From the NCBI RefSeq assembly GCF_000069185.1, contig NC_010397.1, forward strand, positions 4,402,001-4,466,000: a stretch of DNA of 64,000 nt, given 5' to 3'. This DNA is from Mycobacteroides abscessus ATCC 19977 (GTDB taxonomy: Bacteria > Actinomycetota > Actinomycetes > Mycobacteriales > Mycobacteriaceae). This document shows, piece after piece, positions 29,678-37,242 of this stretch (position 1 is its first letter; each line of letters opens with the position of its first letter). The translations under genes and the position numbers were made by a program. Below the pieces are notes generated by a model, which did not search any database, was not told the origin of the DNA, and saw only the letters and a program-made list of their open reading frames with translations.

Positions 29678-30499
29678 TCAATCCCCTGGCTCGTGCCGTC
29701 TGATCAGCCGCTGGTTGAGTTCCGGGCGTGTATCCGACAGATAGGGATTACGCTTGCGTGCGCTCCTTACCGCGTGGCCGTCCACGATGCCGTAGATAAT
29801 CCCGGTCGCCGACAGTATCCTGCCTAGCACGGTGGCATCCGGCGCTACGATGCTGCTGCGACCGACGTAAGCCGTTTGCCGTTCTCGTCCCGCATGATTG
29901 ATATATGCCACGTACATTTGGTTCTCCCACGCACGCGTGCGAATCACCGAATCGGCGACAAACTCGAACGGCTTCATCTGAGCAGTCGGAACGGCCAGAA
30001 GATCAACACCTTCCAGTGCGGCCATGCGCGGATTCTCCGGAAATTCGACGTCGTAGCAGATCATCATCCCAACCTTGAGACCCAGATAGTCGACAACCGT
30101 GACAGCGTCGGATCCCGCTGTGAAGTACTGACGGTCGAGCGGCCCGAACAAATGCGTCTTTCGATGCGTTGCACGCACCTGCCCTTGCTGATCCACGAAT
30201 ACCGCACTGTTATAAAGCTTTTCGCCCACAGCTTCCGGAATCCCGACAACAAGGGCTATCCCGTGCTCTTCCGCTATGCGCTTAAGGGGTGACAGCAGAT
30301 CCTGCGCCGCGAGTTCATAGATCACGTCGCCGATGTCGTATCCCGTGACGAACAACTCAGGCGTAATGAGTAGTTGCGCTCCCTCACCAGCGGCTGCGCA
30401 CGCCGCCGAGGCGAGCTCATCGAGATTGGCGGCTATGTCTCCCGGCGTCCCGCTGGTCTGTAATCCCGCCACCTTCAGCCTGCCGGTCGATAGGGTCAT
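29678..30499 (-). CDS. Carbon-nitrogen (nitrilase-superfamily) hydrolase
   Basis: 273 residues with the complete Glu-Lys-Cys triad: Glu in LLITPELFVTGYD, Lys in THRKTHLFGPLD, and Cys in MMICYDVEFPENPR. The family cleaves amides, N-carbamoyl groups or nitriles. It overlaps the DUF1989 gene by 4 bp (ATGA), so it is the third gene of the permease operon. Context (aminotransferase, MmsA, PucR) suggests it releases ammonia or a carbamoyl group from an amino compound, for example an N-carbamoyl beta-amino acid; this is inference. Confidence 0.88.
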   Translation of the reverse strand: MTLSTGRLKVAGLQTSGTPGDIAANLDELASAACAAAGEGAQLLITPELFVTGYDIGDVIYELAAQDLLSPLKRIAEEHGIALVVGIPEAVGEKLYNSAVFVDQQGQVRATHRKTHLFGPLDRQYFTAGSDAVTVVDYLGLKVGMMICYDVEFPENPRMAALEGVDLLAVPTAQMKPFEFVADSVIRTRAWENQMYVAYINHAGRERQTAYVGRSSIVAPDATVLGRILSATGIIYGIVDGHAVRSARKRNPYLSDTRPELNQRLIRRHEPGD

Positions 30500-31092
30500 G
30501 CGTCACCCGAAATTTCAACAGTGACGGGACGGGGAGATCCGTCTCCGCCGTTCGTGGGATAGTGATCGTCGGGGCAAGCGGAAACAACAATCACCAAATC
30601 AGTCAGCGCCTTGAGCGTCACCGACATCCCCGGCTGCATGGGCGGACGAGCATATTGGATAGCTCCGTCAGTACGCACTTGCGCAGTCATGAACAGATTC
30701 CAAGGTTGAGGCGGATCAGCCGCTGCCCGTTCCGGCAATGCCTCATGGTAGTTCGAAGTACAGCTGCGATGATCGGGATCCAAGCCCAGGAAGCCGTACA
30801 TCGCCCTACTACACGGAGCGATCAAGGTGTCGTGAAGAATCCCGGTGTCGTCGGCCATCACAGTGAGCATCGCGTTGTACCTATTGCTAATGAGGGTATC
30901 TCCGGTCCGGAAGTAGATTCTTTCCAGCACTTCCCGGCATTGGCCCAGGCCCAGATGCTCCGACAGATCTGCGCGCTGGTGCGCCCAGAAATCGACTACT
31001 TGAGTTCCGGCCGGATTCACGATCTTGATCAGACTGCCGGCGTCGACCGTCATCGCCGATCCGTACCCTCCGGGTACCTCTACAACTGTCAT
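30496..31092 (-). CDS. Urea carboxylase-associated/DUF1989 family protein
   Basis: 198 residues. VEVPGGYGSAMTVDAGSLIKIVNPAGTQVVDFWAH at the start, SNRYNAMLTVMADDTGILHDTLIAPCS in the middle and HEALPERAAADPPQPWNLFM with VVSACPDDHYPTNGG near the end match DUF1989. Members accompany urea carboxylase, nitrilase and permease genes; the biochemical role is little known, but conserved Cys and His residues suggest metal binding. Here it sits between permease and amidase, with 4-bp overlaps on both sides, which implies balanced translation of the three. Confidence 0.85.
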   Translation of the reverse strand: MTVVEVPGGYGSAMTVDAGSLIKIVNPAGTQVVDFWAHQRADLSEHLGLGQCREVLERIYFRTGDTLISNRYNAMLTVMADDTGILHDTLIAPCSRAMYGFLGLDPDHRSCTSNYHEALPERAAADPPQPWNLFMTAQVRTDGAIQYARPPMQPGMSVTLKALTDLVIVVSACPDDHYPTNGGDGSPRPVTVEISGDA

Positions 31093-32531
31093 CGGCGGTG
31101 TACTCCCTTCTTTTGAACCAAGCCGTAGATCAAGGCCGCGATCGGAAGCGCGGCCAGCACGGTGCTGATCACCGTCGACTGATCGGTCACCAGCGTGAAG
31201 TTTTTGAGAACCAGGTACACACTGGCGGACAAGCCGATGGTCGCCACGATCGGCGCCACATAGGTGGTCAATACCCGGCCGGCCCGGGCGGAGTCGTCTC
31301 GTGAGAAAAACAACGGCACGGCAACAGAAGTCAGGATCAACAGCATGAGCATGCCCACCGTGGAGATACCCGCCATCGACGAGAATACCTGCACCATAGG
31401 GTCTAGCCCGACAGCCGCCACCAGCACCACAAAGGCCACAGCGGTGATTGATTGCAATGCAGAAGAGATATGCGGAGATCTCTCGGTGGGATGCACCCGC
31501 CCCACGGGAGCGGGCAACACTCCCTTATTGGCCAGCGCGAATTGGTACCGGGCGATCACATTATGGAAGGACAGAACACAGGCAAAAAGACTCGTCACCA
31601 AAAGGATCTGCATGATGTCCCGGAACACGGCCCCGACATATGCCTCCGCGGTATCCAACAGCGCGTTACCGCCTGAATCCAGCGACTTCTGAACGACGTC
31701 CTTGACGTTCGCAGGCCCCCAAGCCTCCACTACCGCCCAACACGAAACGGCATAGAACACACCAATAATCGCCACCGAAAGATACGTCGCGCGGGGGATA
31801 GTGCGCTCCGGCTGGCGTGCCTCGTCGCGAAACACGGCGGTGGCCTCGAATCCCATGAACCCTGCGAATGCAAACAGGATCGCAATGCCCAAGGGACCGG
31901 AGGCCGCGGCCTCCGGAGTGAACGAGTAGGCCGAGATTCCATCGCGTCCGCCCTGGAACACAATCGCGGCATCGGTGACGAGGACAACAGCGATCTCGAG
32001 CACCAGAGCAATGCCGAGAACCTTTGAACTGAGCTCGATATTGCGGTACCCCAGGTATGCCACGAGGCCGAGCGTCACGATTGCCCAAAGCCACCATGGT
32101 AATTCGGGACCACCGTACGAGGTGACGAGATCGTTCAGCGCCCAACCCATGTAGCCATACATACCCACCTGAATGGCCGTGTAGGTCACCAAAGCTACGA
32201 ACGCAGCACCGAGGCCCCAGCGTTCGCCCAGCCCCTTGGTGATGTACGAGAAGAAGGCGCCGGCTTCGGATACGAACGGCGTCATCGTCACGAATCCCAC
32301 AGCGAACGCCATCAATAGCAGGCCCGCGATCAAGAAGCCGAGCGGCGCGCCCGGCCCAGGCCCACTGGCGATGGCCAGCAGCCCATCACCGCCGATGACC
32401 GTCAACGGCGCCGCAGCGGCGATAACCATCAGGACAATGCCTATCACTCCCAGCTGACCGTCCAGCTTCTGTGGCCGGTCGGATTCCGCGGCCGAGCCGT
32501 GGCCCTGGCATGCCCGTTTCGAAGCCGTCAA
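31089..32531 (-). CDS. APC-superfamily amino acid/amine permease
   Basis: 480 residues with about 12 membrane segments; the first helix has MVIAAAAPLTVIGGDG and the third GERWGLGAAFVALVTYTAI. It would import an amino acid or amine at the inner membrane. The start is TTG at 32531, chosen because GAGGAG stands six bases before it and the DNA encodes SKRACQGHGSAAESDRPQKLDGQLG, a soluble N-tail, before the first helix. First gene of the operon with the DUF1989 protein and amidase. Confidence 0.85.
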   Translation of the reverse strand: MTASKRACQGHGSAAESDRPQKLDGQLGVIGIVLMVIAAAAPLTVIGGDGLLAIASGPGPGAPLGFLIAGLLLMAFAVGFVTMTPFVSEAGAFFSYITKGLGERWGLGAAFVALVTYTAIQVGMYGYMGWALNDLVTSYGGPELPWWLWAIVTLGLVAYLGYRNIELSSKVLGIALVLEIAVVLVTDAAIVFQGGRDGISAYSFTPEAAASGPLGIAILFAFAGFMGFEATAVFRDEARQPERTIPRATYLSVAIIGVFYAVSCWAVVEAWGPANVKDVVQKSLDSGGNALLDTAEAYVGAVFRDIMQILLVTSLFACVLSFHNVIARYQFALANKGVLPAPVGRVHPTERSPHISSALQSITAVAFVVLVAAVGLDPMVQVFSSMAGISTVGMLMLLILTSVAVPLFFSRDDSARAGRVLTTYVAPIVATIGLSASVYLVLKNFTLVTDQSTVISTVLAALPIAALIYGLVQKKGVHRR

Positions 32532-32850
32532 CTATCACTCCTCATCATGAATTCCGCCGCCGCCCGGACAGCTGTGTCTCAAGTCATGGTTCGCCCGCCA
32601 GAGTGAGACATCCAGCGACACTGTGTATGAAAGTCAGCCAACGTCTTTACGACACGTAGCAGGCCCCGGGTCTTGATGTGCTCTCTAGGACGACCATCGC
32701 GGATGGGATACGCCCTGCGCACCGCGCGCATTCCCGTGGGTTCCTCTGGGCGGAACGCCTCCTTCGCCGGTTGCCGTCTCGCTACAACAATGACTCGTCG
32801 TGAATGAGACCTGCGCCACAATATGCCCGCCAAGTGCGGCAAGTCATAGA
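32532..32850. other. Intergenic region between permease and lipase-like gene
   Basis: This 319-bp gap separates divergent genes. It holds the GAGGAG ribosome site of the TTG-started permease at its left edge, and a short ACACTGTGT palindrome near 32618-32626. I find no convincing gene, promoter pair or long repeat. The two short open frames that cross it (32579-32842 minus, and the first codons of the plus-strand frame from 32800) lack a ribosome site and any recognisable motif. Confidence 0.5.
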
Positions 32851-34152
32851 ATGGCGTCTCCTGCGATGCGCCTGTGGAGACTGACGGCAGCCCTCGCGAT
32901 CACAATCGTTTCTTTGTGGCAGTTGATGCCTACCGCACGCGCCGACGATCGCCACTATGAAGAGTTCTACACACCTCCAAATCCGCTACCCGCCGGCCAA
33001 GCCGGCGATCTGATCCGCACCGAGCCGCAACGGTTGGTGCTCGAGCCGTCGGGGCAGCTGGGCGCCTACATGGGCACAGGTACCCGAATCATGTACCGCA
33101 GCAACGATGCCCGGGGCAACCCGGTAGCGGTGACCGGGACCTATATCGAGCCGTCCGTGCCGTGGACGGGCCGCGGCCCCAGGCCGCTGCTGGCATACGC
33201 GACGCTTCCGTATGGGATGGGCGAGCAATGCGCTCCATCGCGCCTCTTCGACCAAGGCATCCACTTCTCGCAAGGGATGGACCTCATGTTCAACATCGAG
33301 GAGGGATTTGTCGCAACATTGTTGGCCCGCGGCTTTGCGATAGTGGTGACCGACGGAATCGGCATGGGCGTTCATGGCCCCCAATCACCACAGTTCTTGA
33401 ACCGGGTGGCGGCAGGCACCGCCCTGATCGACGCAGCCCGGGCAGCGATGAAACTGGTTGACACTTCCCTAGACCCGCACGGTCCGGTGGCGTTCTGGGG
33501 ATTTGCATCCGGCGCGCATGCGTCGCTGTCTGCCGCTGAACAGGTGGGAAGCTACGCGCCGGAGCTAAACGTCGTGGGCACCTATGCCTACAGCCCCATG
33601 ACTGATCTGGCGGCCGAGCTTCCCGGTATCGACGGCAGCTTCATGGCCGGGACAACAGGGTACATATTGCGTGGCCTCTTTGCCTCGTATCCCGAGCTGG
33701 AACAACCCATTCGCGAGTCACTGACGCCGCGCGGCTTGCAAATGCTGGATTGGTCCGGACACACCTGCATCATGCAGACAGGGATCGACTACGCCTTCCG
33801 ACATCTACAGTTCTGGTTCAACGACGACATCACCCACTTGGCACAGCTCGAGCCGTTCAAGACCCTGCTTGCCGCGCAACGCGTGGGGAACACCAAACCC
33901 ACGGGACCGGTCTACATCGCGATCAATCGCTTCGATCCCTTGAACGACTACAACGCCGCGCGTCAGTCCGGCCTCGACTACTGCGCAATGAACGCAGATG
34001 TGACGTTCTGGACCAACGAGCAGCCGCCGCTATTCAACAAACTAGCCATCAACACCTTCCTTCCCGTCTTCGTCGACGGCGAAAGGAGCATGGCCTGGGT
34101 AACCGACCGGTTCAACGGCGTTACGACCAGTCCGAATTGTGGTCATTTCTAA
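32851..34152 (+). CDS. Secreted lipase-family (PF03583-like) protein with altered nucleophile elbow
   Basis: 433 residues if started at the ATG at 32851 (MASPAMRLWRL); 32866 is also possible. A signal peptide with cleavage after MPTARA precedes DDRHYEEFYTPPNPLPAGQAGDLIR, the usual opening of secretory LIP lipases. GTGTRIMYRSNDARGNPVAVTGTYIEPS and LLARGFAIVVTDGIGMG also fit. The nucleophile elbow expected as GYSGG is GFASGAH here (codons at 33499-33519), so the serine position holds Ala (about residue 219). I also find no His in the expected C-terminal place. It may be a non-catalytic lipid-binding relative. No close neighbour partner. Confidence 0.7.
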   Translation: MASPAMRLWRLTAALAITIVSLWQLMPTARADDRHYEEFYTPPNPLPAGQAGDLIRTEPQRLVLEPSGQLGAYMGTGTRIMYRSNDARGNPVAVTGTYIEPSVPWTGRGPRPLLAYATLPYGMGEQCAPSRLFDQGIHFSQGMDLMFNIEEGFVATLLARGFAIVVTDGIGMGVHGPQSPQFLNRVAAGTALIDAARAAMKLVDTSLDPHGPVAFWGFASGAHASLSAAEQVGSYAPELNVVGTYAYSPMTDLAAELPGIDGSFMAGTTGYILRGLFASYPELEQPIRESLTPRGLQMLDWSGHTCIMQTGIDYAFRHLQFWFNDDITHLAQLEPFKTLLAAQRVGNTKPTGPVYIAINRFDPLNDYNAARQSGLDYCAMNADVTFWTNEQPPLFNKLAINTFLPVFVDGERSMAWVTDRFNGVTTSPNCGHF

Positions 34153-34177
34153 CAGGTTTCGAAGACCCCGGCCGCCG

Positions 34178-34777
34178 CTAGCCGCTGCGCGGCGAAAGAA
34201 GTCCCCTACAGAGGAGGGTGAGCTGTTCGGCGGCACGGGACGAACGCTCACTCGGCGCCGCTGCCGCATACATGCCGGATTCGTTGATAGCACCCAGGAT
34301 CAATTGCGCGGCCATTTGCGGATCGACCGCCTCAACAAGCTCCCCGCGCCGATACAGCTCCTCAAGGATGTCCTGGATCAGGCCCAGCGATCGCCCGCCA
34401 TCAAGGGCTCTCCAGCGGCTCCATCCCAATGCCATAGGCGCTTCGACAAAGACGATGCGCTGAACAATCGGCTCGCGGGCGAGTACGTCAAGCACGGCAG
34501 ATCCTATGGCGAGAAAGCGCTCTGCGGGACTTTCGATGCTCGTAAGTGAGTGGTTCACCTCGGCCACCAAGAATCCTTCGGCCCGCTCGAAGACAGCCTC
34601 CATGACCTCGGTCATGTTCGCGAAGTGGTGGTACAGGGCGCCGCGTGTCATGCCCGACGCCTCGCTCAGCGACGTGGTGGTCACGCTCGTGAATCCATGC
34701 AACGCGAAGAGTTCCGTTGCCACATCTACCAATCGCTGACGGGTTGCGAGGGCCTGCGCCTGCCTCAACGGAACCAT
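34178..34777 (-). CDS. TetR-family transcriptional regulator
   Basis: 199 residues. RQRLVDVATELFALHGFTSVTTTSLSEASGMTRGALYHHFANMTEVMEAVF is a textbook TetR DNA-binding domain. The C-terminal part (HSLTSIESPAERFLAIGSAVL and EAPMALGWSRWRALDGGRSLGLIQDIL) resembles the common TetR_C ligand domain of mycobacterial efflux or lipid regulators. It faces the thioesterase gene; two tandem 18-bp repeats lie between the genes and are the likely operator. Confidence 0.88.
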   Translation of the reverse strand: MVPLRQAQALATRQRLVDVATELFALHGFTSVTTTSLSEASGMTRGALYHHFANMTEVMEAVFERAEGFLVAEVNHSLTSIESPAERFLAIGSAVLDVLAREPIVQRIVFVEAPMALGWSRWRALDGGRSLGLIQDILEELYRRGELVEAVDPQMAAQLILGAINESGMYAAAAPSERSSRAAEQLTLLCRGLLSPRSG

Positions 34778-34796
34778 GGCCCCATCCTAACCTTGA

Positions 34797-34832
34797 CATA
34801 CACGCTGCATGTGACATTCACTCTGCATGTGA
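34797..34832. promoter_or_regulatory. Tandem 18-bp repeats between TetR and thioesterase genes
   Basis: Two adjacent 18-bp units at 34797-34814 and 34815-34832 differ at two positions only; both contain CTGCATGTGA after a CAC triplet. The second unit contains the dyad TCAC-7-GTGA. A TTGACA (34793-34798) stands at the left edge and would fit a -35 box for the thioesterase gene. Confidence 0.6.
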
Positions 34833-35263
34833 CTAATGAACAAACTCCGCAGGCGGCCAAGAATGGCACCGATCTGATGTCGCTCTTCCTGCCCGTATCG
34901 CCATTTGTCGAACTGCTCGATATACGGGCCGAGAAACTCACCGATGACGAAGCCGTGCTGCGAATGCCATGGCGGCCTGAGCTGGCAACGACCGCCGATA
35001 TGGTCCACGGCGGAGCCATCGCAGCCCTCGCCGATATCACCGCCATGGTGTCGGCTTGGTGCGGCCGCGAGTTACCCGAGCAGCTCCGCGGGGTGACGAC
35101 CTCTCTCGCCCTTGAATTTTTGGAGCCCGCCCGGGCCGAGGATCTGCTTGGCACGGGCCGCGCGCTGCGCCGCGGCAAGACCCTGACGGCATGCGAGGTC
35201 GATATCGTCACCGTCGCCGGCACCCGCGTCGCAAAGGCTCTCGCCAGCTACAAGGTGGGATGA
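34829..35263 (+). CDS. PaaI-type hotdog-fold thioesterase
   Basis: 144 residues from a GTG at 34829, or 128 from the ATG at 34877. The hotdog signature is clear: ADMVHGGAIAALADITAMVSAW with HGG and the catalytic acidic residue, then LRGVTTSLALEFLEPARAEDLLGTGRALRRGKTLTACEVDIVTVAGTRVAKALASY. It hydrolyses acyl- or aryl-CoA esters. The GTG lies within the tandem repeat, which favours the later start or a leaderless transcript. It ends in an ATGA overlap with the DUF1272 gene. A role with the neighbouring aryl-CoA-forming genes is plausible but not proven. Confidence 0.85.
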   Translation: MTNEQTPQAAKNGTDLMSLFLPVSPFVELLDIRAEKLTDDEAVLRMPWRPELATTADMVHGGAIAALADITAMVSAWCGRELPEQLRGVTTSLALEFLEPARAEDLLGTGRALRRGKTLTACEVDIVTVAGTRVAKALASYKVG

Positions 35264-35502
35264 CCATGCTCAAGATGAAAACTAAATGTGAACTCTGCAC
35301 GCAAAAACTGGCCCACGACGCCACAGCCTGGATCTGCTCCTACGAGTGCACTTACTGCCCCGACTGTCAATCAACGCTCAACGCGTGTCCGAACTGCGCG
35401 GGCGAATTGGTACCCAGGCCTCGGCGCACCACAGGCGTCGCCGAGATCGCCACCCGGACTCCCTCCCGAATCGCACGGCGGCTCTGCCGCCATCGCGGCT
35501 AA
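35260..35502 (+). CDS. DUF1272 small zinc-binding protein
   Basis: 80 residues. MLKMKTKCELCTQKLAHDATAWICSYECTYCPDCQSTLNACPNCAGELVPRPRR shows four CxxC-like pairs typical of DUF1272, probably binding two zinc ions. Its ATG shares bases with the stop of the thioesterase (ATGA at 35260-35263), so translation is coupled. Function of the family is unknown; a basic, arginine-rich tail (RRTTGVAEIATRTPSRIARRLCRHRG) is seen here. A long hairpin follows the stop by 8 bp. Confidence 0.8.
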   Translation: MTMLKMKTKCELCTQKLAHDATAWICSYECTYCPDCQSTLNACPNCAGELVPRPRRTTGVAEIATRTPSRIARRLCRHRG

Positions 35503-35510
35503 GCCCCAGG

Positions 35511-35560
35511 CCCTTTGCAGGGCGATTCGATTATGGTGAATCGCATTGCCCTGCAAAGGG
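35511..35560. terminator. 50-bp long hairpin after DUF1272, probable terminator
   Basis: CCCTTTGCAGGGC (35511-35523) and GCCCTGCAAAGGG (35548-35560) are a perfect 13-bp inverted repeat. A further GATTC/GAATC pairing continues beyond a 3-nt bulge on the right arm. The hairpin starts 8 bp after the DUF1272 stop and is followed by a mildly T-rich ATCTATTTCT. It is the strongest hairpin I noticed and may end transcription from the thioesterase operon. Confidence 0.6.
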
Positions 35561-35631
35561 ATCTATTTCTCCCGCGGCGCGCTTGCGTCACATGCGCTTC
35601 GAGGTACGACCCAACAGGGACAACGCACATT

Positions 35632-35673
35632 CTCTTGACTGCAAGCCATGAGTCTCTTAATCTCAAATCAAGA
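35632..35673 (+). promoter_or_regulatory. Promoter of the RutE-FAH operon with shared CTCTTGACT element and dyad
   Basis: TTGACT (35635-35640) and TAATCT (35658-35663) are -35 and -10 with 17-bp spacing. The extended element CTCTTGACTGCAAGCCATG recurs near-identically before the second FAH gene. A dyad TCTT-n-AT ... AT-n-AAGA at 35655-35673 overlaps the -10, so a repressor there would block transcription. Confidence 0.65.
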
Positions 35674-35712
35674 AGCCTATCTGCCGACCGGCTCAACAGT
35701 TAAGGACCCTCC

Positions 35713-36339
35713 GTGACCGACTCAAATGGCCATATCGCCGTCGCCTCTCTGCCCGTCCTGGATGAGGCAGGACGCGCAACACTTTTCACGCACGCTCGCA
35801 CCGCCAATAGCTTCGCCGACACCCCCATCGCGCGGGAAAAACTCCTTGAAGCGTGGGAGCTAGCCCGCTGGGCGCCGACCTCGGTCAATACCCAACCACT
35901 TCGAATTCTCTTCGTAGACAAGGGCGAAGCACGTGACCGCTTGATCCCACACATGTTCGATCCCAACAAGGCCAAGACATCTACCGCTCCCGCCGTTGCG
36001 ATACTGGCAACCGACACCCGATTCCACGACCAGATACCCACCGTGTTCCCCCTCATGCCAGAGATGGCCGAGCTTTTCGAAGCGAACAGCGAATTACGTT
36101 CTTCTACTGGGATATTCAATGCAGCGTTGCAATCGGCCTACTTCATCATGGCCATCCGCGCGGTCGGTCTGGCCGCCGGGCCGATGGGCGGGTTCGATGC
36201 GGACGGCGTGGACCGCGAGTTCTTCCCGGACAACGACTGGTCAACTGTTCTGGTGGTGAACATCGGCCACCCCGGCGAGAATCCGTGGTTTGGCCGGCTA
36301 CCGCGGCTCGACCCTGCCGATGTCGTCCGCTGGGCATAG
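35713..36339 (+). CDS. RutE/HadB-type nitroreductase family protein (malonic semialdehyde reductase-like)
   Basis: 208 residues, GTG start at 35713. FTHARTANSFADTPIAREKLLEAWELARWAPTSVNTQPLRILFV and GIFNAALQSAYFIMAIRAVGLAAGPMGGFD are typical of RutE, the FMN enzyme that reduces malonic semialdehyde to 3-hydroxypropionate in pyrimidine breakdown, and of related quinone or nitro reductases. It leads an operon with an FAH hydrolase, 3 bp apart, behind the shared promoter. In this setting it may remove a toxic semialdehyde or reduce a quinone formed during ring cleavage; which one is not shown. Confidence 0.82.
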   Translation: MTDSNGHIAVASLPVLDEAGRATLFTHARTANSFADTPIAREKLLEAWELARWAPTSVNTQPLRILFVDKGEARDRLIPHMFDPNKAKTSTAPAVAILATDTRFHDQIPTVFPLMPEMAELFEANSELRSSTGIFNAALQSAYFIMAIRAVGLAAGPMGGFDADGVDREFFPDNDWSTVLVVNIGHPGENPWFGRLPRLDPADVVRWA

Positions 36340-36342
36340 ACG

Positions 36343-37242
36343 ATGCGTCTTTACACGACAGATCGCGGCATTGCCCGCCAGGGGGCCGACGGCCATTTCT
36401 CGCTACTCGATCTGCCGTTCGATGACATTGGAGCACTGCTGCGATATTCGGACACGGATACCGCAGCACGGGCCCTCGCGTCGCGCGTGGTCGATAGCGA
36501 CCACGTATCGCTAGCGCCGGTAATCCTCCGTCCTGGCAAGATTCTCGCGGTCGGCCTCAACTATCTGAGCCACGCGGAAGAAGCCCTGGAAAAGTTCGCA
36601 TCTATTGGGCGCCGCGATGTTCAGTTGCCCGCAGAGCCGAACATTCAGATTGTCGCCGGCTCGGCGGTTCAGGCTGATGGACGGCCGCTGATGCTGCCCG
36701 TCGCCACCCCACACCATGTCGACTATGAAGGAGAGCTGGCGGTAGTCATCGGGCGAGCGGGCTTCGCCATACGCACCGACCAGGCGTGGGGCCACGTCGC
36801 GGGGCTAAGCATCATCAACGACGTCAGTGCCCGCGACATTCAGCAGCGGGCCTACACAGGCGACCCCGCGGCCTCGATCGGCATCGCGAAAAGTTTCGAT
36901 ACATTCAAGCCGCTGGGGCCGTGTTTGGTCACGGCAGACGAATTCACCGAAAAGGTCGACCTCCGACTGCAGACACGGGTCAACGGCGATCTACGCCAAG
37001 ATGACCGTACGGGCAATCTCATTCACTCGATACCCGAACTCATCGCGTACATTTCGCGATACCACACGCTGGAGCCTGGTGACGTGATCGCTACCGGCAG
37101 TCCGAGGGGCGCCGGTCAGTTCACCGACCGCTATCTGCGACCCGGCGATGTTGTCGAAATTTCGATTGAACACCTTGGCACCCTTACTAATTCGGTACAG
37201 GCTCGCCAATCGACAGGAACCGGCCAATCGCCCTTGCGGTAG
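36343..37242 (+). CDS. Fumarylacetoacetate hydrolase family protein, copy 1
   Basis: 299 residues, with an N-terminal MRLYTTDRGIARQG leader and then the FAH core: ILAVGLNYLSHAEE, VDYEGELAVVIGR (metal-binding Glu), INDVSARDIQ, AKSFDTFKPLGPCLVT, GDLRQDDRTGNLIHSIPELIAYISRYHTLEPGDVIATGSPRG. Family members use Mg or Mn to hydrolyse or decarboxylate acylpyruvates and meta-cleavage products. Closely related to the FAH gene at 43695, including its promoter. The last 56 bp overlap the 3' end of the convergent IOR gene. Confidence 0.88.
   Translation: MRLYTTDRGIARQGADGHFSLLDLPFDDIGALLRYSDTDTAARALASRVVDSDHVSLAPVILRPGKILAVGLNYLSHAEEALEKFASIGRRDVQLPAEPNIQIVAGSAVQADGRPLMLPVATPHHVDYEGELAVVIGRAGFAIRTDQAWGHVAGLSIINDVSARDIQQRAYTGDPAASIGIAKSFDTFKPLGPCLVTADEFTEKVDLRLQTRVNGDLRQDDRTGNLIHSIPELIAYISRYHTLEPGDVIATGSPRGAGQFTDRYLRPGDVVEISIEHLGTLTNSVQARQSTGTGQSPLR

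Noticed and set aside
32579..32842. 87-codon minus-strand frame upstream of the lipase-like gene
   Set aside because: No ribosome site, no recognisable motif, and arginine-rich shadow-like composition.
34550..34828. N-terminal extension of the thioesterase by 93 codons
   Set aside because: It lies antisense to the TetR gene and across the tandem repeats; thioesterases of this family start near 34829 or 34877.
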